Positions 27,523 through 38,000 of a stretch of 64,000 nucleotides of DNA are shown one piece after another. Each line of letters begins with the position of its first letter. Within the stretch, counting starts at the first letter, position 1. The notes below the pieces were generated by a model, which did no database searches, was not told the DNA's origin, and worked only from the letters and a program-made list of their open reading frames with translations. Both the position numbers and the translations under genes were made by a program. Location of the stretch: assembly GCF_014697545.1 (NCBI RefSeq), contig NZ_JACJSA010000011.1:1-64000 (forward strand), written 5' to 3'. The DNA is from Oscillatoria sp. FACHB-1407 (GTDB lineage Bacteria; Cyanobacteriota; Cyanobacteriia; Elainellales; Elainellaceae).

Positions 27523-27720
27523 TTACAGATCTTGAGGCTTCCTTAAAGTTGTTCCACCAAAATCCTCTAAAACCGGATAAATTAATGTATGACCTTTGCA
27601 GACCAGAGGATAAAGTTCCTTGAGCTTTGGTGTAAGCTGATTTAGATGAATTATCTGGTGGAATAAAGGGCGATCGCATACTCCTACTGACATTGCTGTA
27701 ATTGTTTGAGGGCGTTGCAA
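27523..27720 (-). CDS. Hypothetical short protein or gene remnant
   Basis: 65 residues, not recognised. The stretch PLFHQIIHLNQLTPKLKELY and the end HTLIYPVLEDFGGTTLRK look protein-like (ordered hydrophobic spacing, Leu/Pro-rich), unlike a random frame. There is no ribosome-binding site, and the same frame is open upstream with similar character, so this may be the tail of a decayed gene. No function can be assigned. Confidence 0.25.
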   Translation of the reverse strand: MQRPQTITAMSVGVCDRPLFHQIIHLNQLTPKLKELYPLVCKGHTLIYPVLEDFGGTTLRKPQDL

Positions 27721-27955
27721 GAACGGTTACAAACCTTCTTGAAAGTAGAAACGATGGGTGTAAGTGTTCCCTAATCAAGCTCTTTCAGCATAATGAGGTT
27801 GGGTTGATTTCAACAGATTCTGCTACTAAAGTTCCTACTGCTTGTATAGCTACTGGAGTTGTTAAGCAATAAACTCAAAAATCTTAAGTCATGATGCGTA
27901 CAAGCGTCTCAGCCGGTTTTCCTGTGATTTCCCGACAGTTTTTTCATTGGTAAAC

Positions 27956-27977
27956 AAAAAGGGGGCAATGCCCCCTT
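27956..27977 (-). terminator. Rho-independent terminator of the RTX gene
   Basis: Read on the minus strand: AAGGGGGC, ATT loop, GCCCCCTT followed by a T run (TTTTTG). An eight-pair GC-rich stem plus a U tract lies about 77 bases past the stop of the RTX gene at 28054, in the correct orientation. Confidence 0.9.
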
Positions 27978-28053
27978 AACTTTCAGAAAAAATAACACGA
28001 ATAGACCAACCCGTGAAAAGCAACAGTGCGTTCACGGCATTCTTTTTGGAGAG

Positions 28054-28908
28054 TTAGACAACTGTGAAATTTGCAGTGGTTAGAGTGGATGATTGCACAT
28101 TGAGTAGAACTGCCAGGCTATCAGTGCCATAGCTAACCAACGTGTTACGCCCAACTTGAGTCAAGGTCAGGTTGTTGGCATTTAAGTTACCCGTCAGACC
28201 AAGCTGATCGTTAAAGATACTAAAGTCACGGATTTCATCAATCCCTGCACCACGTTCTAACGCAAAGATGTTTTCACCCAAGCCACCTAGTAAGGTATCA
28301 CTGCCTTGCCCGCCAAAGAGCGTGTCGCTGCTTCCTCCACCAGAGAGAAAGTCTGCACCCGTGCCTCCGACAAGGATATCCATGTCACCACCACCATAGA
28401 GGCTGTCGTCACCGGAACCCCCTTGCAGTGAGTCCATATCGCTACCACCCAGCAGGATATCATTCCCTGAACGACCAAACAGGCGATCGCTCCCATCTTC
28501 TCCCAAGATAGAATCGTTTCCCGAACCACCATCTAACAGGTCATCACCGACATCCCCCAGGATTAAGTCACTGCCTGACCCACCATTCACAGTATCGTCA
28601 TCAGCACCGCCATCCAGGATATCGTCATCAGCACCACCATCAATGATGTCAGCACCAATACCACCCAGAATCAAATCATCTCCTGCACCACCTGTGAGGC
28701 TGTCATCACCACTGGCTAGCTCCAACACATCATCGCCGTAGATCAAGTCATTCCCTGATCCTCCTTCAATGACATCATCGCCAAAATCACCATAAATAAC
28801 GTCATCACCAATATCACCATTGACAGAGTCATTGCCTAAACTACTGTCAATGAAATCATTACCAATTGTACCGAACAAAACATCATTACCAATTGTTCCA
28901 GTAGCCAT
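28054..28908 (-). CDS. RTX / hemolysin-type calcium-binding repeat protein
   Basis: 284 residues made of about 20 acidic nonapeptides of the GGxGxDxLx type (GNDSVNGD, GDDVIYGD, GGSGNDLIYG and so on). The C-terminal domain is DEIRDFSIFNDQLGLTGNLN and the NTLVSYGTDSLAVLLN segment common in secreted cyanobacterial RTX proteins. Such repeats fold into calcium-loaded parallel beta rolls after type I export. No enzymatic domain is attached, so it is probably a structural or surface protein. ATG at 28908 with AGGAG seven bases upstream; a strong terminator follows. Its C-terminal domain matches those of the genes at 31685 and 32916 in outline. Confidence 0.93.
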   Translation of the reverse strand: MATGTIGNDVLFGTIGNDFIDSSLGNDSVNGDIGDDVIYGDFGDDVIEGGSGNDLIYGDDVLELASGDDSLTGGAGDDLILGGIGADIIDGGADDDILDGGADDDTVNGGSGSDLILGDVGDDLLDGGSGNDSILGEDGSDRLFGRSGNDILLGGSDMDSLQGGSGDDSLYGGGDMDILVGGTGADFLSGGGSSDTLFGGQGSDTLLGGLGENIFALERGAGIDEIRDFSIFNDQLGLTGNLNANNLTLTQVGRNTLVSYGTDSLAVLLNVQSSTLTTANFTVV

Positions 28909-29001
28909 GAGTATCTCCTGTGTAGATGTAGAATGCAGAACGCAATTTGTTCTGTTAGGAGATATTCTGTTGAAACGAGAGGTATGCAGTTTTTGTTGAA
29001 T

Positions 29002-31542
29002 TTAACTTGGACAAATAACAGCGTTGAGTGATGCAGCGTGATGAGGACGAGCTATTAATACAACTTGACCACTAGAATTAGTAATCCACCTCTCTGCTTC
29101 AATAGGTGCATCAATAGTTCTATTTGGAGAGTTCAGTTGAGAGATATTAGCTGATGTATCTTCATGTTCTACACCAGTTGAATTCCCTAAATTGGCGAGT
29201 TGAGAGAGAATGGTTTCACTACCCAACAACTCAATCGGGTTTGGGGGCAAACCTCCCCGACCCGTCACGTAAAACTCTCCTAACTCGCGATTGGCAACGC
29301 CTCCTGCCGTACAGTTTTGAGCAATCAAGCCAGAGGCATCTGCCAGTTCTGCGGGCAATTCAACTAATCCCCGATTGGGATCATCCGGGCTATTGATGGT
29401 GACGGTTCCAGGTGCGCCAAACTGAGAACTTGCATCAATATCATTTGTAATGTTTCCGGGAATAGCTTGACGCTCTGCTAAACCTAAAATGCTGTCTGCT
29501 GTGATAGTAATTTGTCCACCAGGTCCATTAAAAGCGTTTGCAATGATGTCACTATTTTGATCAGGTAGCGCAATGACAAAGCGAGCGTTGATCGCCAGGT
29601 TGCCACCACTACCATCATTACGAGCCTCAGCTGAGATACGGCTACCTCGTTGCATAAACAGTGTATCTGCAACTTGCAATTGAATGTTGGCATTTTCACC
29701 AGATACCGCAACCGCCTCCAAAATCCCTCTATTCAAGGTAATGCGGTCTGCCGAGATGAAGAGATTACCTGGATTACCTCCAATGCCACTGACTGAAATT
29801 CCAGCGCGATCGCTGACTTCCAGTTCGCCTGTTGTGAGCCTCAAGGTTCCAGCCGTTCCTCTAGCTGCCTCGCTCGATTGAGTGAATAGACCACTTTGAG
29901 TTCCATTCTCAGCAACTCCAAACAAACTGACGCGATCGTTGGCAACAATCGTTAAATCCCCTGCATTACCACTCGACACAGTTCCTGTGACAATTTGCCC
30001 TCCCTCGGTTACCGTTAGTTGTCGAACATTAATTGTCAAATCCCCTGCATTACCACTGGAGGAGGTTGCTGTGGCAATTTGCCCTCCCTCGGTCACAGTT
30101 AGTTGTCGAGCGTTTATGGTTAAGTTTCCGGCATCTCCACTACCAATTTGAGAGGTTGTTGTGATGCTACTTGATTCACCAAGAATAATGTCTCCTGTCG
30201 TGTTGATGATTAAATTTCCAGCATCGCCACTACCCAGAGTTTTTGTTGTAATTTCTGCATTGCTCAGGTTCAGTTGATGGACTGCAATGGTTAGATCCCC
30301 AGCACGACCACTATCATCGGTGGCAGTTGAAAAAATCGTTTCATCTTGAGCCGTAAATCGGTCTGCTTGAATCTCAAGGCTACCGCCATTGCCTGTTGAT
30401 CCCACATTAGTTCCTGAAGAAATCACACTATTGCTGACATCAATCGCTTCTAGCGCACGAAGTCTGATTGACCCAGCAGCCCCGGTTGAGGAGGTTGTTG
30501 CGAAAATACGAGAGTTATCGGTAATGGAAAGCGATCGCCCCCGAATATTAATATCTCCACCATTTCCTGCCCCTCGTGCACTGCTGCTAATGCGAGCAAA
30601 TTGAGCCGTTACCGTATTTCCAGCTTGTATCAAAATGGCTCCAGCATTTCCAGTCACATTGAGAGGCACAGCACTAAATAGGGAACCTCCATTCAAAATA
30701 GAAATGTTGTCATCTGCTCGTAACGAAACTGTCCCTGCATTCGTACCTCCAAAGAGAGTACTGGGAGAAGAACTGATGCTAGCCTGGTTTGCAATTAAAA
30801 TATTCCCGCTCGATCTGAGATCGATATTGCCCCCAATATTTTGAATGACGGATGAAAAACCATCCAGCACAATAGCTTGAGTCGCATTCAGTTGGATTTG
30901 TCCCTCAGTGATTGATATGGTTCCAATGTTAGTGATGTTGCCACCCCATAGGGTAAGGGATTGACCAGTACCCACTTCCAAAATCCCTTCGTTAACAATG
31001 TCTCCAGGAATACGCTCTCCGAATTGCAATCCAACTGGAACGTTAATGGTCAAAAGTGGTGGAGCCTGCGGATTGGTCGCACTAAACTCACTACCGTCTG
31101 GGAATGTAAAGCGATCGCCTGTGCTGGCTGTAAATGATCCTCGAATATCGAGCATTGCATCCGAACCAAAGACAATGCCGTTGGGATTCAGCAGGAATAA
31201 ATTTGCACTGCCGTTAACCCCCAACGTTCCTAAAATATTAGACGGATTGTCTCCGGTGACGCGCGTGAGAATATGGCTCACTTGTGATGGGTTGCTGAAG
31301 TAAACCCGTTGATTAGCCCTGACATGGAACTCAGAAAAGCTATGAAACAAATAGGCTCCTCGAATGGAGCCTCCATTAACGAGAGTCGCTGGAAGAAACC
31401 CGACCCGACCACTGGCGGTTGAAGAGGCTTCTGTACCCAACGTGCTATCCGGCGTAATTTGGGCGATCGCAGGAGTATCAGCCATTCCAGTGCTGATGAA
31501 GACTACAGAACCAATAACAGCGATCGCCAATGAGTGATTCAT
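29002..31542 (-). CDS. Two-partner secretion exoprotein (TpsA, filamentous hemagglutinin type)
   Basis: 846 residues. Sec signal (1-28, ending PAIAQ), TPS secretion domain (about 28-160) with ILGTLGVNGSANLFLLNPNG and IVFGSDAM, then a beta-helix body of loosely repeated GNGGSLEIQADRFTA-like units, with two adjacent near-identical copies of RQLTVTEGGQIATATSSSGN. The C-terminus carries the cyanobacterial motif AQNCTAGG and TGRGGLPPNPIELL. It would cross the outer membrane through a TpsB porin, which is not encoded in this window. It is flanked by RTX genes. ATG at 31542 without a clear ribosome-binding site. Confidence 0.92.
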   Translation of the reverse strand: MNHSLAIAVIGSVVFISTGMADTPAIAQITPDSTLGTEASSTASGRVGFLPATLVNGGSIRGAYLFHSFSEFHVRANQRVYFSNPSQVSHILTRVTGDNPSNILGTLGVNGSANLFLLNPNGIVFGSDAMLDIRGSFTASTGDRFTFPDGSEFSATNPQAPPLLTINVPVGLQFGERIPGDIVNEGILEVGTGQSLTLWGGNITNIGTISITEGQIQLNATQAIVLDGFSSVIQNIGGNIDLRSSGNILIANQASISSSPSTLFGGTNAGTVSLRADDNISILNGGSLFSAVPLNVTGNAGAILIQAGNTVTAQFARISSSARGAGNGGDINIRGRSLSITDNSRIFATTSSTGAAGSIRLRALEAIDVSNSVISSGTNVGSTGNGGSLEIQADRFTAQDETIFSTATDDSGRAGDLTIAVHQLNLSNAEITTKTLGSGDAGNLIINTTGDIILGESSSITTTSQIGSGDAGNLTINARQLTVTEGGQIATATSSSGNAGDLTINVRQLTVTEGGQIVTGTVSSGNAGDLTIVANDRVSLFGVAENGTQSGLFTQSSEAARGTAGTLRLTTGELEVSDRAGISVSGIGGNPGNLFISADRITLNRGILEAVAVSGENANIQLQVADTLFMQRGSRISAEARNDGSGGNLAINARFVIALPDQNSDIIANAFNGPGGQITITADSILGLAERQAIPGNITNDIDASSQFGAPGTVTINSPDDPNRGLVELPAELADASGLIAQNCTAGGVANRELGEFYVTGRGGLPPNPIELLGSETILSQLANLGNSTGVEHEDTSANISQLNSPNRTIDAPIEAERWITNSSGQVVLIARPHHAASLNAVICPS

Positions 31543-31684
31543 ATTGCAGGGTGTGTTCTATTTCAATTAAGAGCGCATCCTTGTAGATAAACTTACCGCA
31601 GTTTGATACTCTCTTGGTAGAAAATACTGGATCATTTTATCCTGCTTACACCCGCACCAACTTTCAACATTGTGGAGCACTACT

Positions 31685-32884
31685 ATGGCTGTTTTACGTG
31701 GCAATGGTCGAGGAAACCGCTTAAGAGGAACGAGAGGACGAGATTCAATCTTTGGTTTAGCCGGAAATGACAACCTCTTTGGACTCGGAGGAGGGGATAG
31801 TTTAGACGGTGGAAACGGCAACGATATTTTAGATGGTGGAGCAGGAAATGATCGCCTAATTGGAGGGCGAGGCGATGATATTTATGTGGTTAACAGTGTT
31901 GGCGATCGCGTCCTTGAGCGAGCCGGACAAGGAACAGATACCGTTCGAGCTTCCGTCAGTTGGGTCTTGGCAGACAACCTGGAAAAATTAGAGCTAATAG
32001 GGAATGCAGCCATTAATGGCACAGGCAATTCCTCAAATAATGTACTTACTGGGAATAATGCCAACAACACCCTTTCAGGTGGCGGCGGCAATGATGGCAT
32101 CTTTGGGCAAGGTGGCAACGATGTGTTAGATGGCGGTGTTGGTGCAGACACGATGTTGGGTGGTGCAGGCGATGATATCTATTTGGTTGATGATACCGTT
32201 GATTTAGTCAACGAGAAGGCTGTTAACACTGAACAGCAATTTGTCAGTATTGGAACAGCATTACCAACCCTGCCGGATGCAGGAGGGAGTGATCTCGTAC
32301 AAGCGAGTATTGATTATATTTTGCCAACTGATGTTTCCATTAACGGGGCGATCGAAAATCTTCAGTTGGTAGGCACTGCTGATTTAGCTGGCATAGGAAA
32401 TGGGTTAAACAATGGCATCATTGGAAACAGTGGCAGCAACACTTTAAGTGGTGCAGGAGGTGATGATGTACTGGCAGGAGGTGCGGGGGATGATTTTTTG
32501 TCAGGTGGTACAGGACTCGATGGCTTTGTCTATGCAACAGGAGCGTTTTTTTCAGCGGGTGCGATCGGTCTAGATCTGATTAGTGATTTCACCTCAGGAG
32601 AAGATCTGATTGCTCTCTCAAAAACAACTTTTGGTTTGAGTAGTAATGTAAACGGTAGCCTTTCAGCCTCAGGAGATTTTGCGCGAGTATCTTCTGAGGC
32701 ATTTGTAGCGACTAGTAATGCATTAGTTGTTTACAGCACACTCACTGGTTCTCTCTATTTCAACCCAAATCGTAGTGCTGCTGGACTTGGAGTTTCTTCT
32801 GGTGATACTGCATTTGCATTAGTGGCAACTTCCTTATTTACTCCTCCATTTCTTACTGCATCAGATTTTTTGGTCATCAGTTGA
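31685..32884 (+). CDS. RTX calcium-binding protein
   Basis: 399 residues from the ATG at 31685, which follows GGAG by eight bases (a TTG five codons earlier is open but lacks spacing). Hemolysin-type nonapeptides occur at about 20-65, 120-165 and 260-285 (GGGDSLDGGNGNDILDGG, GAGDDIYLVDDTVD). Between them are longer DxVxASxxYxL units typical of the calcium-binding superfamily. The C-terminus (DLISDFTSGEDLIALSKTTF, then SLYFNPNRSAAGLG) is a common export-associated RTX tail. It is probably secreted by a type I system encoded elsewhere. It is the only plus-strand gene among several minus-strand surface-protein genes and is divergent from the TpsA at 31542. Confidence 0.92.
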   Translation: MAVLRGNGRGNRLRGTRGRDSIFGLAGNDNLFGLGGGDSLDGGNGNDILDGGAGNDRLIGGRGDDIYVVNSVGDRVLERAGQGTDTVRASVSWVLADNLEKLELIGNAAINGTGNSSNNVLTGNNANNTLSGGGGNDGIFGQGGNDVLDGGVGADTMLGGAGDDIYLVDDTVDLVNEKAVNTEQQFVSIGTALPTLPDAGGSDLVQASIDYILPTDVSINGAIENLQLVGTADLAGIGNGLNNGIIGNSGSNTLSGAGGDDVLAGGAGDDFLSGGTGLDGFVYATGAFFSAGAIGLDLISDFTSGEDLIALSKTTFGLSSNVNGSLSASGDFARVSSEAFVATSNALVVYSTLTGSLYFNPNRSAAGLGVSSGDTAFALVATSLFTPPFLTASDFLVIS

Positions 32885-32915
32885 CGCAGTAATTCATTCC
32901 TCCAGCACTCAAAAT

Positions 32916-33542
32916 CTACATAGCAATAAATTGATTACTGGTGACTTGATTGACTTGAATACCAACAAGAGTAGCTAATCGATCGCTGCCGAAACTGATG
33001 ATGGTGTTGCGTCCGGACTGGGTGATGTCCAGGCGATTAAAAGATAAACCTTGCCCTAAGCCAAGGGAATCTTGCCCCACTTGGAAGTCTCGAATAACAT
33101 CTGAGCCAATGCCTTTTTCAAGAACAAACACATCCCGACCCAAACCGCCGACGAGCCGATCATTTCCTCGACCGCCATACAATCGATCGCTGCCGTCTCC
33201 TCCCTGTATCTGATCGTTACCAATGCCTCCGTAGAGGCGATCGCTGCCTTGATCTCCTCTCAGAAAATCACGTCCTGCACCACCATTCATGTGATCATCA
33301 TCAGCACCACCAATCAACCTATCGTTGTTTCCTAATCCTGTGATGCGATCGCTACCAGCCTGCCCGTTAAGAATGTCAGCTTGTGCAGTTCCAACGAGAA
33401 TGTCATCTTCGTTAAGGGTGGAAACAGAGGTGGTTACATCTACTGGGTCAGAATCATCTTGAATATCATCTTCGACACCAGTGATAACGAAGTTGTTTTC
33501 TGTGAGTGGTGCATCGTGCCAAACGATTTTATAGAAATGGTG
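32916..33542 (-). pseudogene. RTX protein lacking a usable start, probably 5'-truncated
   Basis: The frame is open from 33542 to 32916 and reads FYKIVWHDAPLTENNFVITG, an acidic linker, then RTX nonapeptides (GGADDDHMNGGAGRDF, GGIGNDQIQGGDGSDR), and finishes with the same tail as the gene at 28054 (GSDVIRDFQVGQDSLGLGQG). The only conventional start is a TTG at 33317, inside the repeat region, yet coding character continues upstream to a TAA at 33543-33545. So the gene has probably lost its 5' end or suffered a frameshift there. Translation from TTG would give 133 residues. Confidence 0.6.
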
Positions 33543-33602
33543 TTACAAAGCAGTGCAGCAATTCTGACATTCCGTTACTTTATCCATTACACCAACTCAG
33601 CA

Positions 33603-33629
33603 GAAAAGGTCATGGCTAAACCATGACCT
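33603..33629 (-). terminator. Rho-independent terminator after the aromatic RTX gene
   Basis: On the minus strand AGGTCATGG, a five-base loop and CCATGACCT are followed by TTTTC. The nine-pair stem lies about 36 bases beyond the stop at 33665 in the correct orientation. Confidence 0.75.
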
Positions 33630-33664
33630 GAACGAACATTTTGTATGTCATCAATAGAGCTTTC

Positions 33665-34330
33665 TCAACCTGCAACAAAGTCACGGAAGGCAGATACATT
33701 AGTTGTATCTTGAACGATCGCAACTAGCTCGTAGCCTTTATAGATGGCGGTGTCAGTAGCAGTCGTTCCAACCCCATAATTCCAATTTTTGTCCATCCAG
33801 TAGTCATAGACGCTGCCGTTCACTTGCAGTTTATCCCCTTCCCAGGCAGAGAAGTCGGTAATGACGGCATAGCCATAGGAGCCATCGCCTGTGTAGTAAG
33901 TGCCGTTATACCAATCGCCTAACGCAAATGTATCAGCTTCAGTGCCACCAGAGAGATAATCGACTTCATAGAGCGTGTGACCATACCCTTTGATGTAGTC
34001 GTAACCTGATTCGCCATAGAGAGCATCACTGCCAGTACCGCCTACTAAGGTATCGTTGCCATAGGAACCTAACAGACTATCTGCTCCACTATCACCTTGA
34101 ATGTAGTCTTCGCCAAAGCCACCATCAAGGTAGTCGTCATTCTCACCGCCGTATAAGTAATCGTTGCCATAATCACCAACAACAAAATCATTACCCCAGT
34201 CACCGACTACAACATCATTGCCCCAGCTTGCATAAACTACGTCATCACCCCAGCTTGCATAGATTGTATCGTCATAGGTTGTGCCAACTAGGTAATCGTT
34301 GTAGATAGAGCCAAAGATTTGGTATGTCAT
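33665..34330 (-). CDS. Aromatic-rich RTX-like repeat protein
   Basis: 221 residues. The first 125 residues are nine-residue beta-roll repeats in which Tyr and Trp replace the usual residues (YASWGDDVVYASWGNDVV, GDYGNDYLYGGENDDYLDGG). The G-N/D-D calcium-binding positions are kept. A C-terminal part (YAVITDFSAWEGDKLQVNGS, then YKGYELVAIVQDTTNVSAFR) matches the tail of many cyanobacterial secreted calcium-binding proteins. No signal peptide is visible, as expected for type I export. ATG at 34330 is preceded by AGGAG; a terminator follows. The aromatic periodicity is unusual. Confidence 0.88.
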   Translation of the reverse strand: MTYQIFGSIYNDYLVGTTYDDTIYASWGDDVVYASWGNDVVVGDWGNDFVVGDYGNDYLYGGENDDYLDGGFGEDYIQGDSGADSLLGSYGNDTLVGGTGSDALYGESGYDYIKGYGHTLYEVDYLSGGTEADTFALGDWYNGTYYTGDGSYGYAVITDFSAWEGDKLQVNGSVYDYWMDKNWNYGVGTTATDTAIYKGYELVAIVQDTTNVSAFRDFVAG

Positions 34331-34458
34331 GGTCGTTTCTCCTGTGGTGTTAGATCAGTTGAGTTACTTGAGAAAAGTTTGTTTTCTCTCTTCACCCATT
34401 CCTATTCCAGGGATTCGACAGGTATGCAGTTTTATGGATATAGCCGTAACCAACTCTG

Positions 34459-34917
34459 TTAGGACAAGGGAACTAAGCTCCTTTGTCGTTTTTGTCGATA
34501 GGGAGTTAATCCTGGCTCTCGCTTGTGGATCGGAGAGAAGATCTGAATGCAAGTCACTAATGTGTTGTTGGCAGTGTCCCGAATTTCAACGGTTGAAATA
34601 CGAACATCAATGGGTTGAATCATCGGTAGAGTCAGCGGTGCAGGGGTGACTGCAATACTGCTGCGCTCGCTTGAGAAGGGCAATGTTGGAGACGGCTGAG
34701 TGATATTTCGCTGTAAAACTTCTACATCTGGATAAAGAATACCAATTTCGCTTTCTGGGGCTGTATCCTGCACTAAATAAATCTCTAAACGAGCCGTGTA
34801 GCGGGGTCGTAGCTTTGGAGTCAATTGCTGCCGAATTTTGTTAGCGAGTGCGTTATGCACATCAACCCAAAGATATCCTTCTAGATAGGGGTCCATTCCC
34901 GGAAATGGTGATGGCAT
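34459..34917 (-). pseudogene. DUF4058 family protein, C-terminally frameshifted
   Basis: From the family-typical start MPSPFPGMDPYLEGYLWVDV (ATG at 34917) the sequence follows DUF4058 to REPGLTPYRQKRQR, then ends after six off-family residues. The expected continuation (LSSLVLTELV) is found in the next frame and then fades, so the gene lost about the last third. DUF4058 proteins are common in cyanobacteria and of unknown function. It lies between RTX and TpsA genes. Confidence 0.75.
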
Positions 34918-35002
34918 CGCAAAACTCCCAAACATCAGCCTCTCATCTCAATTCTAATGGCGATCGCTATTGCCAGGATTATAAAACCAGGTAGAGTGGC
35001 TG

Positions 35003-38000
35003 CTAGCTAGAACAGTGGGTAGAGAGGGGCGATCGCTCCGACTGATTCGATTCCTGAGCGATGAGCATCACGGCTCCCTCTGCATTGACGACCCATCCCT
35101 GTGCCTCAACAATTTCAGCGGAAGATTGTGAATTTTGTGGGTTAGAGACGCGATTAATCGCGTCTGTACCGAGTTGTGAGTTAGAGACGCGATTAATCAC
35201 GTCTGTACTGGCAAGTTGGGTTAATACGGTTTCACCGCCTAACACCTCAGTGGGACTGGGCGGCAATCCGCCCCGACCTGTGACGACAAACTCACCCAAC
35301 TCCGATGCCGTAGAACCCCCCGTTGGACAGTTTTGAGCAATCTGCTGTGTGGCATCCGTAACATCTGTGGGAAGTTCGAGCAATCCCTGCCGAGGATCAA
35401 TATTAGGCGTATTAACCGCCACTACTCCCTGCACACCTTGCTCTGAACTAGCAGTAATATCGCTGAGTGGAGTTACAAACGCTCTAGGAGTAATGCCAAA
35501 CAAGCCTTGAGTCGTGATGTCAACTCTGCCACCGTTGCCTCTGGCTGCATTCGCGGTGATGTCGCTGTTTTCAGTTGGAACTGCCACAATGAAGTCAGCA
35601 TCAATGCCAATGTTGCCACCATCGCCCCCCGCACCCGTCGTTCCGGCATTGGTGGAAATGCTGCTTTGTTCGCGTAACAACAGTTGATCCAGATTGGTTA
35701 AGACAATATTGCCACCATCCACGGTTTGAGTCTCAGCAATCAACCGACCCTGATTAGCAAGCCGCACTGAACCCGCTCGAATTAGCACATCCCCTGCTGC
35801 ACCACTACCCAGGCTGTTGACCTCAACTCTGGCTCCATCCTCAACTCTGAACTGATCGGTGTTGATGCGGATTGTGCCTCCTTGACCTCTGGAGTTACGA
35901 ACGGTGTTAGCAAACAGACCACTGGTTGGGTCAGATCCACTTAACAAAAGGGTATCTCGAATATTGAGCGTAATGTTACCTGCTTGTCCTTGATTGGTGG
36001 TTGTAGTAATGATTCGTCCTCCGTTGGTTGCCTCAAGGGTGTTAGCATTGACGATGATATTGCCCCCTCGAAACGCATTAATAGTTTGAGCACTGATCAC
36101 GGCTCCATTTGAGATGCGAAAAGAATTGGTATTGAGGGTAATCACACCTGCTTGTCCTTTTCCAGCCGTTGCTACAAATAATCCACTCGGCAACCGATTT
36201 TGAGCATTTGTTCCACTTACATTGATACGATTGCGAGCGTTAATAAAGACATTACCTGCATTACCTTCACCAAAAGTGCTAGCAAGGATTAGAGCACCAT
36301 TTGTTAAAGAAAGAGAACCAGTGGCGATTCGTACCCCTCCTCCTTGTCCTCTACCGTGTGGTTCAACATTGCTAGTGATGGCAGTAAGAGAGTGTCTATT
36401 AGGGCTAACACCATTTATGGAAATGCGATCGCGAGCGTTAATAAAGACATTACCTGCATCACCTTGACCAGAAGTGCTAGCAGAAATTTGAGCACCATTG
36501 GTTAGGAAAAGAGAGTCAGTAGTGATACGTACATCTCTTCCTCGCCCTCTACCAAACTGTCCAACTCTGCCAGCAATCATAGTAAGAAATCGTCCATCAG
36601 AACTAGCACCATCTAGAGAAATGCGATCGCGAGCGTTAATAAAGACATTACCTACATCACCTTGACCAAAAGTGCTAGCAGAGATTTCAGCACCATTGCT
36701 TAGGAAAAGAGAACTAGTAGTGATACTTACATCTCCTCCCTGTCCTATACCGCCTTGTTCAACAGCACTACCAATCAGAGTAGGAAATTGTCCATTAGGA
36801 TTAGCACCATCTAGAGAAATGTGGTCGCGAGCATCGATAAACACATTACCTGCATTACCTTGACCAAAAGTGCCAGCAGAGATTTGAGCACCATTAATTA
36901 AGGCAAGAGAGCCAGTGGTAATCCGTACATTTCCTCCTTGCCCTCTACCGCTTTGTTCAACAGCACTACCAATGAAAGTAGGAGATTCTCTATTAGAAGT
37001 AACACCATCTAGAGAAATGTGGTCGCGGGCATCAATAAAGATATTGCCTGCATTACTTATACCCAAAGTGTCAGCAGAAATCTGAGCACCATTGCTTAGG
37101 AAAAGGGAGCCAGTAATGATCCGTATATTTCCTCCTTGCCCTATACCGCGTTGGTTGGTTCTGCTAGTGATACCAGTAACAGATTGTCCATCAGGATTAG
37201 CACCATCTAGAGAAATGCGATCGCGGGCATCAATGAGGATATTACCTGCATTACCTTCACCAGAAGTGCTGGCGGAGATATAAGCACTGTTGGTTAAGGC
37301 AAGAGAGCCAGCAGAAAGACGTATATCTCCTCCTTGACCTCTGCCAGATTGTTCAACAGCACTACCAATACCAGTAAGAAATTCTCCGTTAGGGCTAGCA
37401 CCATCTAGAGAGATGTAATCGCGAGCATTAATAAACGCATCACCTGCGTTACCTTGACCAAAAGTGCTAGCAGAGATTCGAGCACCATTGGCTAGGAAAA
37501 GAGATCCAGTGGTAATCCGTACATTTCCTCCTTGTCCTCTACCGTGTTGATTAACATCACTACTAATGAAAGTATAAGATTCTCCATTAGGACTAACACC
37601 GTCTAGAGAAATGCGATCGTGAGCATCAATAGAGACATTACCTGCATTACCTTCACTAGAAGTATCAGCAGAGATTTGAGCACCATTAGTTAAAGAGAGA
37701 GATCCAGTGGTAATCCGTACATTTCCTCCTTGCCCTCTAGCCAGCTGATTAACATCACTACTAATGAAAGTATAAGATTCTCCATTAGGACTAACACCGT
37801 CTAGAGAAATGCGATCGCGGGCATCAATGAGGATATTACCTGCATTACCTTCACCAGAAGTGCTGGCGGAGATGTAAGCACCGTTGGTTAAGGAAAGAGA
37901 GCCAGCAGAAAGACGTATATCTCCTCCTTCACCCCTACCAAATTGTTCGACATTACTACCAATACCAGTGAGAAACTCTCCATTAGGGCTAGCACCATCC

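Larger units (their letters stand above)
27416..28053. other. 638-base gap: possible gene remnant and one terminator
   Basis: This stretch between the NERD gene start and the RTX gene stop holds a possible short minus-strand coding remnant (27523-27720) and a clear terminator (27956-27977), described separately. Nothing else was recognised. Confidence 0.6.
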
